Assembly: GCF_000421225.1 (NCBI RefSeq)
Contig: NZ_ATWL01000003.1
Location: forward strand, 186,001 to 250,000
DNA from: Ruania albidiflava DSM 18029
Lineage (GTDB): Bacteria; Actinomycetota; Actinomycetes; Actinomycetales; Beutenbergiaceae
DNA: 64,000 nt
Direction of reading: 5' to 3'
The position numbers were made by a program, and so were the translations under genes. Below, one piece after another: positions 1 through 7,904 of the stretch. Position 1 is the first letter of the stretch; every line of letters starts with the position of its first letter. The notes under the pieces were generated by a model. The model did not search any database, was not told the origin of the DNA, and saw only the letters and a program-made list of their open reading frames with translations.

Positions 1-989
1 ACCGCAGGTACGACCGGCTGCCCGCCCACGCCCGCCACCTCGTGCCCGAGCTGGTCTGGGGTCTGAGCCGGCACGCCTCGAGCCTGTTCCACGAGTTCGA
101 GACCGACGCCACCGAGCTGCACGCGCGCTGGGAGATCCGTGGCCCGGAGATGGTGCTGGGACACATGCCGGCCACTGCGACCGCCGGTATCGACCTGTAC
201 GCCCACAGCCCGGCAGGCACGCTGCGCTGGGCCGGTTCGGCCGCGCCCACTGGCCTGCAGAGCGAAGCCGTCATCGCCGAGAACCTGGCGCCCGGCCGGC
301 GCCGGTACCGGCTCTACCTACCGTTGGTCAACCAGCTCGCCGACATCACCCTGGGCCTGCCAGGCGGGACCGACCTCACCGTGGTGGGACCTGGGGGGCA
401 GCTGCCGGTGGTGTACTACGGCACCTCGATCATCCACGGCATCGCCGCATCCCGTACCGGGATGAGCCTGCCGGCGATCCTCGGGCGCCGGCTCGGCCGG
501 GACGTGGTCGGGCTCGGGTTCTCCGGCAACGGGAAGATGGAGACCGCGCTGGCCGAGCTGCTCGCCGAGCTCGACGCCGCGGTGTACGTGGTGGACTGCC
601 TGCCGAACATGGACGCCGACCTGGTCCGCGAACGCGCTCTGCCGTTCCTGCGCACGCTGCGCGCGGCCCGCCCCGCGACACCGATCCTGCTGGTGGAGGA
701 CCGCTCGTACACCAACGCGTGGCTCCGGCCGGACCGGCAGGAGGCGCACGCAGCCTCCCGCCGCGAGCTGCGCACCGCCGTCGAGACGTTGCTGGCGGAG
801 GGGGAGACGAACCTGCACCTGCTGGCACACACCGGGCTGCTCGGCGAGGACGACGAGGGCACAGTGGACAGCTCGCACCCGACCGACCTCGGCTTCCTGC
901 GGATGGCCGACCGGGTGACGCCGGTGCTGGCCGACCTGCTTGTGGCCGGCCAGCACCGCCCGCTCACCGCTGACCGAGTCCCTGGATGA
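1..989 (+). CDS. SGNH/GDSL-type esterase, 5' end outside window
   Basis: The reading frame is open from the first full codon (position 3) and the family's N-terminal strand (RYDRLPAHARHLVPELVWGL) begins before any start, so the gene is cut by the window edge; the GTG at 42 is internal. An N-terminal beta domain is followed by an SGNH hydrolase fold: block I GTSI (nucleophile Ser), a FSGNG glycine block, PNM with the Asn, and a C-terminal DSSH that matches the DxxH catalytic dyad. Such proteins deacylate carbohydrates; no signal peptide can be judged. The last 26 nt overlap, in convergent orientation, the 3' end of the rhamnogalacturonan lyase gene, suggesting a role on acetylated pectin, which is inference. 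Family call is firm, substrate unknown. Confidence 0.8.
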   Translation, partial: RRYDRLPAHARHLVPELVWGLSRHASSLFHEFETDATELHARWEIRGPEMVLGHMPATATAGIDLYAHSPAGTLRWAGSAAPTGLQSEAVIAENLAPGRRRYRLYLPLVNQLADITLGLPGGTDLTVVGPGGQLPVVYYGTSIIHGIAASRTGMSLPAILGRRLGRDVVGLGFSGNGKMETALAELLAELDAAVYVVDCLPNMDADLVRERALPFLRTLRAARPATPILLVEDRSYTNAWLRPDRQEAHAASRRELRTAVETLLAEGETNLHLLAHTGLLGEDDEGTVDSSHPTDLGFLRMADRVTPVLADLLVAGQHRPLTADRVPG

Positions 990-3498
990 GGTAGCCGAGC
1001 CGCGCCGCCGCGTCCGCTGACAGCCAGCCCTTGTCGATACTGCGCTCCAGCGCCCGGACGAACCGGTCCGCGGCCCGCGCCGCCTGCTCGTGGCGCCCGG
1101 CGTCCAGGTGCCGCTGTGCCGCGGACACTGCGTTGCCCAGCTGGGCCGCCGCGGGCCGGTCCACCTGGCCGGCAGCGATCGCCGAGTCCACTGCCGTAGC
1201 CAGGTCCTCCAGCGCGCCCGGCAGCCACACCGCGGGCGTGGGCACGTCACGGACGTCCATGTCCGAGGCGAGGTAGTAGCTCGGCCAGGAGGGCTGGTTG
1301 TAGGCGGTCTGCTGTCGGGCCACCTCCGCCCGGTACTGCACGTCGTGCATCAGCGTGGTCAGTGCCATGTCGGTGACCTCTGTGGACAGGTAGATGCGGA
1401 TCGCGTCGGAGTCGCCGGTGCGCACCAGCAGCTCCTCGCGCCAGTCGCCGAAGATGTCCGCGACCAGGCTCGGGTTGCCCTTGGTGTCGTTGTTCGTCCG
1501 GGTGCCCTCGGCCACCAGCAGCGTGCCGTTCTCCCAGTCCTCGATGGTGGGGGTCTCCTCCTGCGCGCCGTGCACCTGCTGCGTGCTGCCATCAGCCGCC
1601 CAGTGGATGGACTGGTTCGTGCCCGGTGCCGCATCAGCCAGCAGTGCACCGTCAGCGCTGCGCAGGTCCCAGGCCCAGGTCTCCAGGCCCGGTGTGGTGC
1701 GATCGACGTCACCGACCATCCCGCGCCCGGTGTCCTGCCCGGAGTAGGCGCCGTAGAGCACCTCACCGGTCGCCGCGTCGCGCAGGGCGTAGCCGTACGG
1801 GGCCCACGCTGCGCCCTCGTGCACGGTGTAGATCTCCAGCCCGGGACGGTTCGGGTCGATGTCGGTCACGTGCATCGCGTCGCCGTGCCCGAGCCGAGCC
1901 TCCGCACCCGGGTCGGCGCTCTCCTCCGGCAGCGTGTCGAAGGAGCTGTACAGCAGGCTGCCGTCGTCGTCGATCGTGGCCGATCCGTAGATGATCTCGT
2001 GCCTGCCGTCCCCGTCCACGTCCGCCGCGGACAGGGAGTGGAAGCCCTGCGTGGTGATCGACCCGTACTCGGGGTCGGTGCCGTCCACACCGTGCGGGCT
2101 GTCGTCGAACGGGTTGGACATCGGGGTCCACCCGGAGTCGACCAGCCACTGCTGCTGGATGCTCTCACCGTCCCAGTCGTAGGTGGCGATCGTGCTGCGG
2201 GTGTAGTAGCCGCGGGCGAAGACCGCCGACGGGTGCGTACCGTCGAGGTAGGCCACCCCGGACAGGAACCGGTCCACCCGGTTGCCCGGCTCGATCCGGG
2301 ACATCGCATAGTCGCCCCACATCAGACCGTCGTCATGACGCCCCGGCTGGTAGCGCACCGTGTCCAGCTCGGCACCGGTGGCACCGTCGAACACGGTGAG
2401 GTACTCCGGGCCGGAGAGCACGAAGCCCTCGAAGTCGCGCAGCTGGTTGCGCTCGCTGCGGCTGGGGGCGTAGACGTCGATGAAGTAGTCAGCCAGCTCG
2501 CGCGCATCGGCCGCAGACAGCGGGTAGTCGTAGCGCGGCTCGATCCCGAACGCCTCCTCCAGGGTGGCCGGCCAGCTGCCCGCGACCACCTCCGGGTGTT
2601 CCGTCCAGCCCTGGAACATCTCCACGACGTGCTCGTAGTAGTCCTCAGCGCTGAGCCGGTAGTCGTCGTGGGAGTAGCCCGCCTGGACATCCTCGGCAGG
2701 CATGCTGATGTACTCCGCCTGACCTGCGCCGTCGGCGGTGTGGGACGTGGTGGACGTGCCCGGTGCGGTCTTGAGCATCACCTCCGAGCGGCCGTCCCCG
2801 TCGAAGTCGTAGACGAGGAACTGGGTGTAGTGCGCACCGGCGCGGATGTTCGGCCCCAGGTCCAACCGCCACAGCTGGGTGCCGTCCAGCTCGTAGGCGT
2901 CCAGGTAGACCGGGCCGGTGTAGCCCACCTGCGAGACGTCCTTGCTGTTGGAGGGATCCCACTTCACGATGTACTCGTACTCCCCGTCGCCGTCCACGTC
3001 CCCCACGCTCATGTCGTTGGCGGAGTAGGTGTAGGACTCCCCGGCGGGGGTGACGCCACCCTCTGGGCGGTTCAGGGGCAGGTCGTAGTGACCCTGCGCC
3101 CAGGGCATCACCTCGTCGCTCGTGCTCACGGTGCGGCCGTCGACGGCGGTGCTCACCGTGTACGTAGAGGTCTCGGTGCCGTTCGGGTCGAGCAGGTTCG
3201 TGCTGTCGGTCACCGTCGCGATCGGCTCCCCGTCCCGGGAGACCACGAACTCCGGACCGTGCTGCCGGTCGGCGTCCGCACCGGTGACCTCGCCTGCGAG
3301 GAGACGCCAGCTGAGGTAGACGCCGTCGTCGGTGGTGGCGGCGACCAGTCCGCGGTCCAGGTGCTCCAGCTGCGGGACCGGTGCTGGCTCAGCCTGGGCG
3401 GGGGCGGCGTTCGCGCCGGTGCCGACCAGGGCGGTGAGCAGCATCGTGCTGCAGATTCCCCCGGTGACCAGGCGACGGGACATGCTGGGAGTCATCAT
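964..3498 (-). CDS. Secreted rhamnogalacturonan lyase, polysaccharide lyase family 11
   Basis: 844 residues, cleaving the rhamnogalacturonan I backbone by beta-elimination outside the cell. An N-terminal export signal (SRRLVTGG then a hydrophobic run ending ANA-APAQA) may be Tat or Sec. The mature N-terminus is a fibronectin-like domain, followed by the PL11 beta-propeller with repeated calcium-binding DxDGDG loops (DVDGDGEYEYIVKW, YDFDGDGRSE, DVDGDGRHE) and the family block GPNIRAGAHYTQF. The last ~80 residues are a helical extension. The ATG at 3498 has GAAGG five bases upstream. Its promoter and a LacI-like operator lie just upstream. Similar to Bacillus YesW/YesX by family knowledge. Convergent overlap with the esterase gene. 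Confidence 0.93.
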   Translation of the reverse strand: MMTPSMSRRLVTGGICSTMLLTALVGTGANAAPAQAEPAPVPQLEHLDRGLVAATTDDGVYLSWRLLAGEVTGADADRQHGPEFVVSRDGEPIATVTDSTNLLDPNGTETSTYTVSTAVDGRTVSTSDEVMPWAQGHYDLPLNRPEGGVTPAGESYTYSANDMSVGDVDGDGEYEYIVKWDPSNSKDVSQVGYTGPVYLDAYELDGTQLWRLDLGPNIRAGAHYTQFLVYDFDGDGRSEVMLKTAPGTSTTSHTADGAGQAEYISMPAEDVQAGYSHDDYRLSAEDYYEHVVEMFQGWTEHPEVVAGSWPATLEEAFGIEPRYDYPLSAADARELADYFIDVYAPSRSERNQLRDFEGFVLSGPEYLTVFDGATGAELDTVRYQPGRHDDGLMWGDYAMSRIEPGNRVDRFLSGVAYLDGTHPSAVFARGYYTRSTIATYDWDGESIQQQWLVDSGWTPMSNPFDDSPHGVDGTDPEYGSITTQGFHSLSAADVDGDGRHEIIYGSATIDDDGSLLYSSFDTLPEESADPGAEARLGHGDAMHVTDIDPNRPGLEIYTVHEGAAWAPYGYALRDAATGEVLYGAYSGQDTGRGMVGDVDRTTPGLETWAWDLRSADGALLADAAPGTNQSIHWAADGSTQQVHGAQEETPTIEDWENGTLLVAEGTRTNNDTKGNPSLVADIFGDWREELLVRTGDSDAIRIYLSTEVTDMALTTLMHDVQYRAEVARQQTAYNQPSWPSYYLASDMDVRDVPTPAVWLPGALEDLATAVDSAIAAGQVDRPAAAQLGNAVSAAQRHLDAGRHEQAARAADRFVRALERSIDKGWLSADAAARLGYLIQGLGQR

Positions 3499-3521
3499 CG
3501 ATACCTTCGCTCAGTTCCCAA

Positions 3522-3537
3522 TTTGAAACGATCCAAA
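3522..3537. promoter_or_regulatory. LacI-type operator before the rhamnogalacturonan lyase
   Basis: TTTGAAACGATCCAAA is an imperfect palindrome centred on CG (5 of 7 bases paired per arm), about 10 nt downstream of the predicted transcription start. The spacing differs from the other two operator families in the window, so a separate regulator is possible. Confidence 0.5.
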
Positions 3538-3548
3538 ACGTGGGGTCC

Positions 3549-3577
3549 ATCGTACGGATCTGCTCTGGGCGGGTCAA
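3549..3577 (-). promoter_or_regulatory. Promoter of the rhamnogalacturonan lyase gene
   Basis: On the minus strand, TTGACC (3577-3572) and TACGAT (3554-3549) are separated by exactly 17 nt, a good match to a housekeeping sigma promoter. It leaves a leader of roughly 45 nt containing the LacI-like palindrome. Confidence 0.65.
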
Positions 3578-3592
3578 CCACGGCCCCCGGTT

Positions 3593-3652
3593 CGCGAACG
3601 CTCTGCTCTGCGGCTTGTGAGCGCTCACCAGCCGCGAGAGCGAGCGTTCGCG
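3593..3652. repeat. Intergenic hairpin repeat family A, copy 1
   Basis: Arms 3593-3615 and 3630-3652 pair over about 22 bp with single-base bulges. The outer arm CGCGAACGCTC is shared with copies near 39.8, 43.4 and 53.6 kb. The loop carries the perfect palindrome GTGAGCGCTCAC (3617-3628). This copy lies between two divergent gene starts, unlike the others. Confidence 0.75.
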
Positions 3653-3687
3653 ATGGGGGGTGGCGGGCGGCCCGCCGGTGTCCGGCC

Positions 3688-3693
3688 TACTCT
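3688..3693 (+). promoter_or_regulatory. -10 element, apparently leaderless DUF488 gene
   Basis: TACTCT lies six bases before the GTG start at 3700, which puts the transcription start at or next to the start codon. No ribosome binding site is visible. Confidence 0.5.
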
Positions 3694-3699
3694 GGCAGC

Positions 3700-4281
3700 G
3701 TGACCCCGGACCGCATCCTCACCCTCGGCCACGGCACGCTCGCGACCGAGGAGTTCCTCGACCTGGTGCGTGGGGCCGGGGTGGGGCGGATCGTCGACGT
3801 GCGCTCCTTCCCGGGCTCGCGGCGCAATCCGCAGTTCGGTCGGGAGGTGATGGCCGACTGGCTCACCGAGGCGGGCCTGGAGTACGTCTGGGAGAAGCGT
3901 CTGGGCGGTCGCCGCCGCGGCGTGGGGGAGCGGTCGGTGCACCTGGGTCTGCGGCACCCGGCGTTCCGCTCCTACGCCGACTGGATGGAGACCGAAGAGT
4001 TCCGCGACGGGCTGAGCACCCTGACCGAATCCCCGGTCGGGCTCACCGCTGTGATGTGCTCGGAGTCGCTGTGGTGGCGCTGCCACCGCCGGCTGCTTGC
4101 CGACCACCTGGTGCTCGTCGAGGAGCTCGGCGTCTGGCACCTGATGCACGACGGCTCGCTGCGGGAGCACCCGGTCACCCCGGAGGCGCGCCTGGTCCTG
4201 CCGCCGGAGTCGCCGACCGGTACGGCCCTGGTGGTCTATGACGGCGGAGCTCTCCCGATGCCGGTCACATCACCGGAGTAG
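3700..4281 (+). CDS. DUF488 family protein
   Basis: 193 residues. The family pattern is clear: an N-terminal TLGHGTL strand, IVDVRSFPGSRRNPQF, and the CSESLWWRCHRRLLADHL block with its paired cysteines. DUF488 proteins are widespread small cytosolic proteins without an agreed biochemical role; a nucleic-acid-related or redox role has been suggested from the Cys/His block, but nothing here shows it. The frame stays open far upstream (antisense to the lyase), so the start was chosen at GTG 3700, where the TLGHG core begins six residues in and a -10 hexamer sits six bases upstream. Single-gene unit, followed by a hairpin. Confidence 0.85.
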   Translation: MTPDRILTLGHGTLATEEFLDLVRGAGVGRIVDVRSFPGSRRNPQFGREVMADWLTEAGLEYVWEKRLGGRRRGVGERSVHLGLRHPAFRSYADWMETEEFRDGLSTLTESPVGLTAVMCSESLWWRCHRRLLADHLVLVEELGVWHLMHDGSLREHPVTPEARLVLPPESPTGTALVVYDGGALPMPVTSPE

Positions 4282-4341
4282 GGGGTCCGGTCCCTGGCCA
4301 CAGCGCGGCACCTGCGGCAGGCGGCGTGGTGGCGCCGAGGT

Positions 4342-4395
4342 CGCTCGCGTGGAGAATTGCTGTTGCCGGGACACCAGTCATCCTCCACGCGAGCG
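4342..4395 (+). terminator. Inverted repeat after the DUF488 gene
   Basis: CGCTCGCGTGGAG (4342-4354) and its exact reverse complement (4383-4395) form a 13-bp stem with a 28-nt loop, 60 nt after the stop codon. No T-tract follows, as is common in high-GC actinobacteria. Confidence 0.5.
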
Positions 4396-4406
4396 GATGG
4401 CATCGC

Positions 4407-4445
4407 GGAAAGCGCTTGCCGAGAGTGGGTCGGATCCGGCATGAT
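4407..4445 (+). promoter_or_regulatory. LacI-type operator overlapping the promoter of the SDR/FAD operon
   Basis: GGAAAGCGCTTGCC (4407-4420) is a near-perfect palindrome with the LacI-family CG centre. TTGCCG (4416-4421) and CATGAT (4440-4445), 18 nt apart, form a plausible promoter whose -35 overlaps the operator, the classic layout for repression. The same core recurs at 13007-13020. Confidence 0.65.
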
Positions 4446-4561
4446 GGAGACGGTCCGGGAGCCGGGCCGCCGGTTTCGCCTGCGCTCGGCGCTCCGGCAA
4501 CCCCGGCCGTCACCCCGGCCCCCCTGAACTCACCTCGTCCTCCCACCCGAAGGAGTCCCCT

Positions 4562-5368
4562 GTGCCCAAGGTCGCACTCGTCACCGGCGGAAACCGCGGA
4601 ATCGGTCTGGGTATCACCCAGGCGCTGCTCGCCGAGGGCTACGCCGTCGCGATCCTGGCCACCCGCCCCGAGCCCACCGAGCTGATCACCGAGCTGAGCC
4701 GCTCCGGTGAGGTCAGCTACGTGCAGGGCTCGGTGGCAGAGCTGGACGACCACGCCCGGTACGTCGACGCCGCGCTGGAACGCTGGGGCCGGATCGACCT
4801 GCTGGTGAACAACGCCGGCGTGGCGCCGTCGGTGCGCGCGGACATCCTCGAGGCCGAGCCGGAGAGCTTCGACCGGGTGCTCGGCATCAACCTGCGCGGC
4901 CCGTACTTCCTCACCCAGCGGGTGGCGAAGGTGATGATCGACCAGCAGCGGCCTGAAGCGACCGCAGCGGACGGCGCGGGCCACGCGGCTGGCCAGGCTG
5001 CGCCCTCGGTGCGCGGAACGATCGTGAACGTCTCCTCCACCTCCGCGGTGACCGTCTCCACCAACCGCGGCGAGTACTGCATCTCCAAGGCGGGGGTCGG
5101 GATGGCCACCCAGCTGTGGGCCGCGCGCCTGGCCCCGGAGGGCGTGCTGGTCTACGAGGTGCGTCCAGGGGTGATCGCCACCGACATGACCGCCGGCGTC
5201 AAGGACAAGTACGACGAGCAGTTCGCCGGCGGGCTGGCCCCGATGCCCCGGTGGGGGACACCGGCCGACGTGGCCGGCGCCGTCGTGCAGCTCGCCGCCG
5301 GCCGGATGCCCTACTCCACCGGAGAGATCATCAACGTCGACGGCGGGATGCACATCCCCCGGCTCTGA
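4562..5368 (+). CDS. Short-chain dehydrogenase/reductase (SDR)
   Basis: 268 residues, NAD(P)-dependent cytosolic oxidoreductase of the classical SDR type. The cofactor motif TGGNRGIG is at residues 8-15, NNAG at 83-86, catalytic Ser near 159, Tyr172 and Lys176 (YCISK), and the end motif GEIINVDGGMHI. A short Ala/Gly-rich insertion (about 130-150) precedes the catalytic strand. GTG start with AAGGAG nine bases upstream. First gene of a two-gene unit with the flavoprotein downstream, behind a LacI-type operator, so sugar or polyol oxidation is likely; the substrate cannot be read from the sequence. Confidence 0.88.
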   Translation: MPKVALVTGGNRGIGLGITQALLAEGYAVAILATRPEPTELITELSRSGEVSYVQGSVAELDDHARYVDAALERWGRIDLLVNNAGVAPSVRADILEAEPESFDRVLGINLRGPYFLTQRVAKVMIDQQRPEATAADGAGHAAGQAAPSVRGTIVNVSSTSAVTVSTNRGEYCISKAGVGMATQLWAARLAPEGVLVYEVRPGVIATDMTAGVKDKYDEQFAGGLAPMPRWGTPADVAGAVVQLAAGRMPYSTGEIINVDGGMHIPRL

Positions 5369-5387
5369 CCCACCCCCGTCCCGAGTC

Positions 5388-5427
5388 GTCATGCCTAGGG
5401 TGCGCCATAGCGCACTCCTGGCATGAC
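5388..5427 (+). other. Strong hairpin between SDR and FAD genes
   Basis: Arms 5388-5405 and 5410-5427 pair at 15 of 18 positions around a four-base CATA loop. It ends about 30 nt before the next start codon, so it could be an attenuator, a partial terminator or a processing site that sets the ratio of the two products. Confidence 0.55.
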
Positions 5428-5457
5428 GACCGCGAAAGCCAGTAGAGGAGATCTTCG

Positions 5458-7620
5458 ATGACCACCGCCCAGGACCTGCCCGGCACCGAGACGCTGACCA
5501 TCGACGACCTCGACGTGCCGGTGGTCAGCGCCAACACCGTGGTGGTGGGCACCGGCTCGGCCGGGTTCTGCGCCGCCGACCGGCTCTGGGAGCTCGGCCA
5601 GGAGGACGTGGTGATGGTCACCGACAAGGTCGGTGCCGGCGCCAGTCGCAACGCCGGCTCGGACAAGCAGACCTACTACAAGCTCACCCTCTCCGGCGGT
5701 GACGGCGACTCCGTGCACGAGATGGCCCAGACGCTGTTCTCCGGGGGCGCCATGGACGGCGACAACGCGCTCGCCGAGGCGGCGCTGTCCGCCCGCTGCT
5801 TCCTGCGGCTGTGCGACCTGGGCGTGCCCTTCCCGCAGAACCGGTACGGGGAGTTCATCGGCTACAAGACCGACCACGACCCGCGCCGCCGGGCCACCTC
5901 CGTGGGGCCCTACACCTCCCGCTCGATGGTGCAGCAGCTGGAGAAGAAGGTCGCCCGCAACGGCACGCCGATCTACGACAACTGCCGGGTGATCGACCTG
6001 ATCGTGCGCGGCGAAGGGGCCGAGGCCCAGATCGCCGGGCTGCTCGTGCTGCGCACCGACGTACCGCACGACGGCCAGCGGTCCCCGTACCTGCTGCTGC
6101 GCTGCGCGAACATCGTCTACGCCACCGGCGGGCCGGCCGGCATCTACGCCACCCGGGTGTTCCCGAACGGCCAGTGGGGCGCGTCCGGGGCCGCCTACCG
6201 GGCTGGGGTGCACGGCAAGGGCGTCACCGAGTGGCAGTTCGGGCTCGCCTCGATCAAACCGCGCTGGAACGTGTCCGGCACCTACATGCAGGTGATCCCG
6301 CGGTTCGTCTCCACCGACGCGGACGGCGGCGACGAGCGGGAGTTCCTCACCGAGGTCATCGGCGACTACGGCCGGCTGATGTCCCTGGTGTTCCTCAAGG
6401 GCTACCAGTGGCCGTTCGACGTGCGCAAGGCCCGGGACGGCTCCAGCCTGATCGACCTGCTCGTCTACCGGGAGACGGTGCTGCGCGGGCGGCGGGTGTT
6501 CCTCGACTTTCGGTCCAACCCGGTGCGGGAGACCTTCGACCACGAGGAGCTGGAGCCGGAGGCCCGCGAGTACCTGGAGAAGGCCGGGGTGCTGTTCGGC
6601 ACCCCGATCGAGCGGCTGCGGGCGATGAACGAGCCCGCCTACCAGTTCTACCTGGACAAGAACCCCTATGTGGACCTGGAGCAGGAGATGCTCGAGGTGG
6701 ACGTGTGCGCCCAGCACAACAACGGCGGTCTGCTGGTGGACCGGTGGTGGCAGTCGAACGTGGCCGGGTTCTTCCCGGTGGGGGAGGCGGGCGGTGCGCA
6801 CGGGGTGTACCGGCCCGGCGGGTCCGCGCTGAACTCCGGCCAGGTGGGCGCCACCCGGGCGGCACAGTTCATCGCCGCCCGGCGCACCGAGGATCCGCTG
6901 GGCACCGAGGAGTTCGCGGCTGCGGCCGCCCCGGTGCTCGCCGGAGCGCGTTCGCTCGCCGAGGTGGCTTCCGACCGGGCCGCCGCCGGCACCCCGGACA
7001 ACACCGGCGAGCTGCTCACCGCCGTGCAGGAGCTGATGAGCGCCAAGGCCGGCCCGGTGCGCTCGGCCGACTCGATCGCTGAGGCGCTGGCGCAGGTGCA
7101 CACCTGGCTGACCGGGTACAGCGAGCTGGTGAGCGCAGATGCCACCTCCCGTCGGTCGATGAACCGCACCTTCCTGGTCCGCGACATCCTCACCACCGCC
7201 TACATCTACCTCAGCGCGATGGCCGACTACGTGGCCCACGGCGGCCGCTCCCGCGGATCGGTGCTGTACACCGACCCGGCCGGTGACCTGCCCCTGGTCG
7301 GCTACGGGCCGCACGCCGAGCAGGAGCTGGACCTGCCGGAGCTGTTCCGGTTCAGCCTGGACGGCGGTGAGCTCGCCGGGCAGGTGCAGGAGACCGCGTG
7401 GCTGGCCCCGGTCGGTACTCCCGGTGCATCGGTCGGTGCGCAGGCGCCGAGCGAGGCGCCAGTCACGGAACCAGCGTTCGCCGCCGCAGCGGAGCGGGAT
7501 AGCACGGACCCGGCCGGGCAGCCGGTGTTCCGGTGGCGGCCGGTGCGCCCGATCCCGGCTGACGACGACTTCTTCGAGAACGTCTGGCGGGAGTACCGCG
7601 AGCACGGCAACGTGTACTGA
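5458..7620 (+). CDS. FAD-dependent oxidoreductase, fumarate reductase/succinate dehydrogenase flavoprotein-like
   Basis: 720 residues. The Rossmann dinucleotide motif GTGSAG at 31-36 is followed by the GAGASRNAGSDKQ block that resembles the FAD-contact region of the succinate dehydrogenase/L-aspartate oxidase superfamily. A late GEAGGAHGVYRPGGSALNSG block is the usual second FAD contact. No signal peptide or membrane segment, so it is cytosolic. Start ATG with GAGGAG eight bases upstream. It sits 89 nt behind the SDR gene under the same predicted operator. Proteins of this size and layout occur in carbohydrate clusters, but the substrate and electron acceptor are not known to me. The last ~110 residues are Ala/Pro-rich with no motif I recognise. 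Confidence 0.75.
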   Translation: MTTAQDLPGTETLTIDDLDVPVVSANTVVVGTGSAGFCAADRLWELGQEDVVMVTDKVGAGASRNAGSDKQTYYKLTLSGGDGDSVHEMAQTLFSGGAMDGDNALAEAALSARCFLRLCDLGVPFPQNRYGEFIGYKTDHDPRRRATSVGPYTSRSMVQQLEKKVARNGTPIYDNCRVIDLIVRGEGAEAQIAGLLVLRTDVPHDGQRSPYLLLRCANIVYATGGPAGIYATRVFPNGQWGASGAAYRAGVHGKGVTEWQFGLASIKPRWNVSGTYMQVIPRFVSTDADGGDEREFLTEVIGDYGRLMSLVFLKGYQWPFDVRKARDGSSLIDLLVYRETVLRGRRVFLDFRSNPVRETFDHEELEPEAREYLEKAGVLFGTPIERLRAMNEPAYQFYLDKNPYVDLEQEMLEVDVCAQHNNGGLLVDRWWQSNVAGFFPVGEAGGAHGVYRPGGSALNSGQVGATRAAQFIAARRTEDPLGTEEFAAAAAPVLAGARSLAEVASDRAAAGTPDNTGELLTAVQELMSAKAGPVRSADSIAEALAQVHTWLTGYSELVSADATSRRSMNRTFLVRDILTTAYIYLSAMADYVAHGGRSRGSVLYTDPAGDLPLVGYGPHAEQELDLPELFRFSLDGGELAGQVQETAWLAPVGTPGASVGAQAPSEAPVTEPAFAAAAERDSTDPAGQPVFRWRPVRPIPADDDFFENVWREYREHGNVY

Positions 7621-7688
7621 GGGTGCGCGGTCGGTCCGGTGGAGGCGAGCAGGAGCGGCCGGTCCCGTCGGCGGGCACCGGTTGCTCC

Positions 7689-7772
7689 TCACCGCGGCCC
7701 GGCCAGGGGCCTGCCGAGCAGCATCATCACGACGGCGCAGCCCACCCAGGGCAGCCGACCGCGCCATGGTCG
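7689..7772 (-). pseudogene. Remnant of a third exported beta-propeller paralogue
   Basis: Read on the minus strand, this stretch encodes PWRGRLPWVGCAVVMMLLG and then a stop within nine codons. That is 13 of 19 identical to PWRGALPWASAAVVLVLLG, the membrane-anchor segment of the intact gene just upstream on the same strand. No propeller follows. It looks like the decayed front of a tandem duplicate. The rest of 7621-7904 holds nothing I recognise. Confidence 0.6.
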
Positions 7773-7904
7773 TCGGTGGCGTGGGCGTAGCCGGTCAGCG
7801 TCGGCCGTGTGGTCCGCCGCTACCTACGACGGTGCACTCCTCGACCGGCCCCCTCGATATCCCACCATCAGGCCGCAGCGGTGCGCCGCACGGGGCTGCG
7901 CTAG

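Noticed and set aside
1090-4281. A 1063-codon plus-strand frame across the lyase gene
   Set aside because: It is antisense to the PL11 lyase for most of its length, has no recognisable domain there, and only its last 193 codons form the DUF488 protein.
5395-7767. A 790-codon minus-strand frame opposite the FAD oxidoreductase
   Set aside because: His/Gly/Arg-rich shadow frame without motifs; the plus strand encodes a clear flavoprotein.
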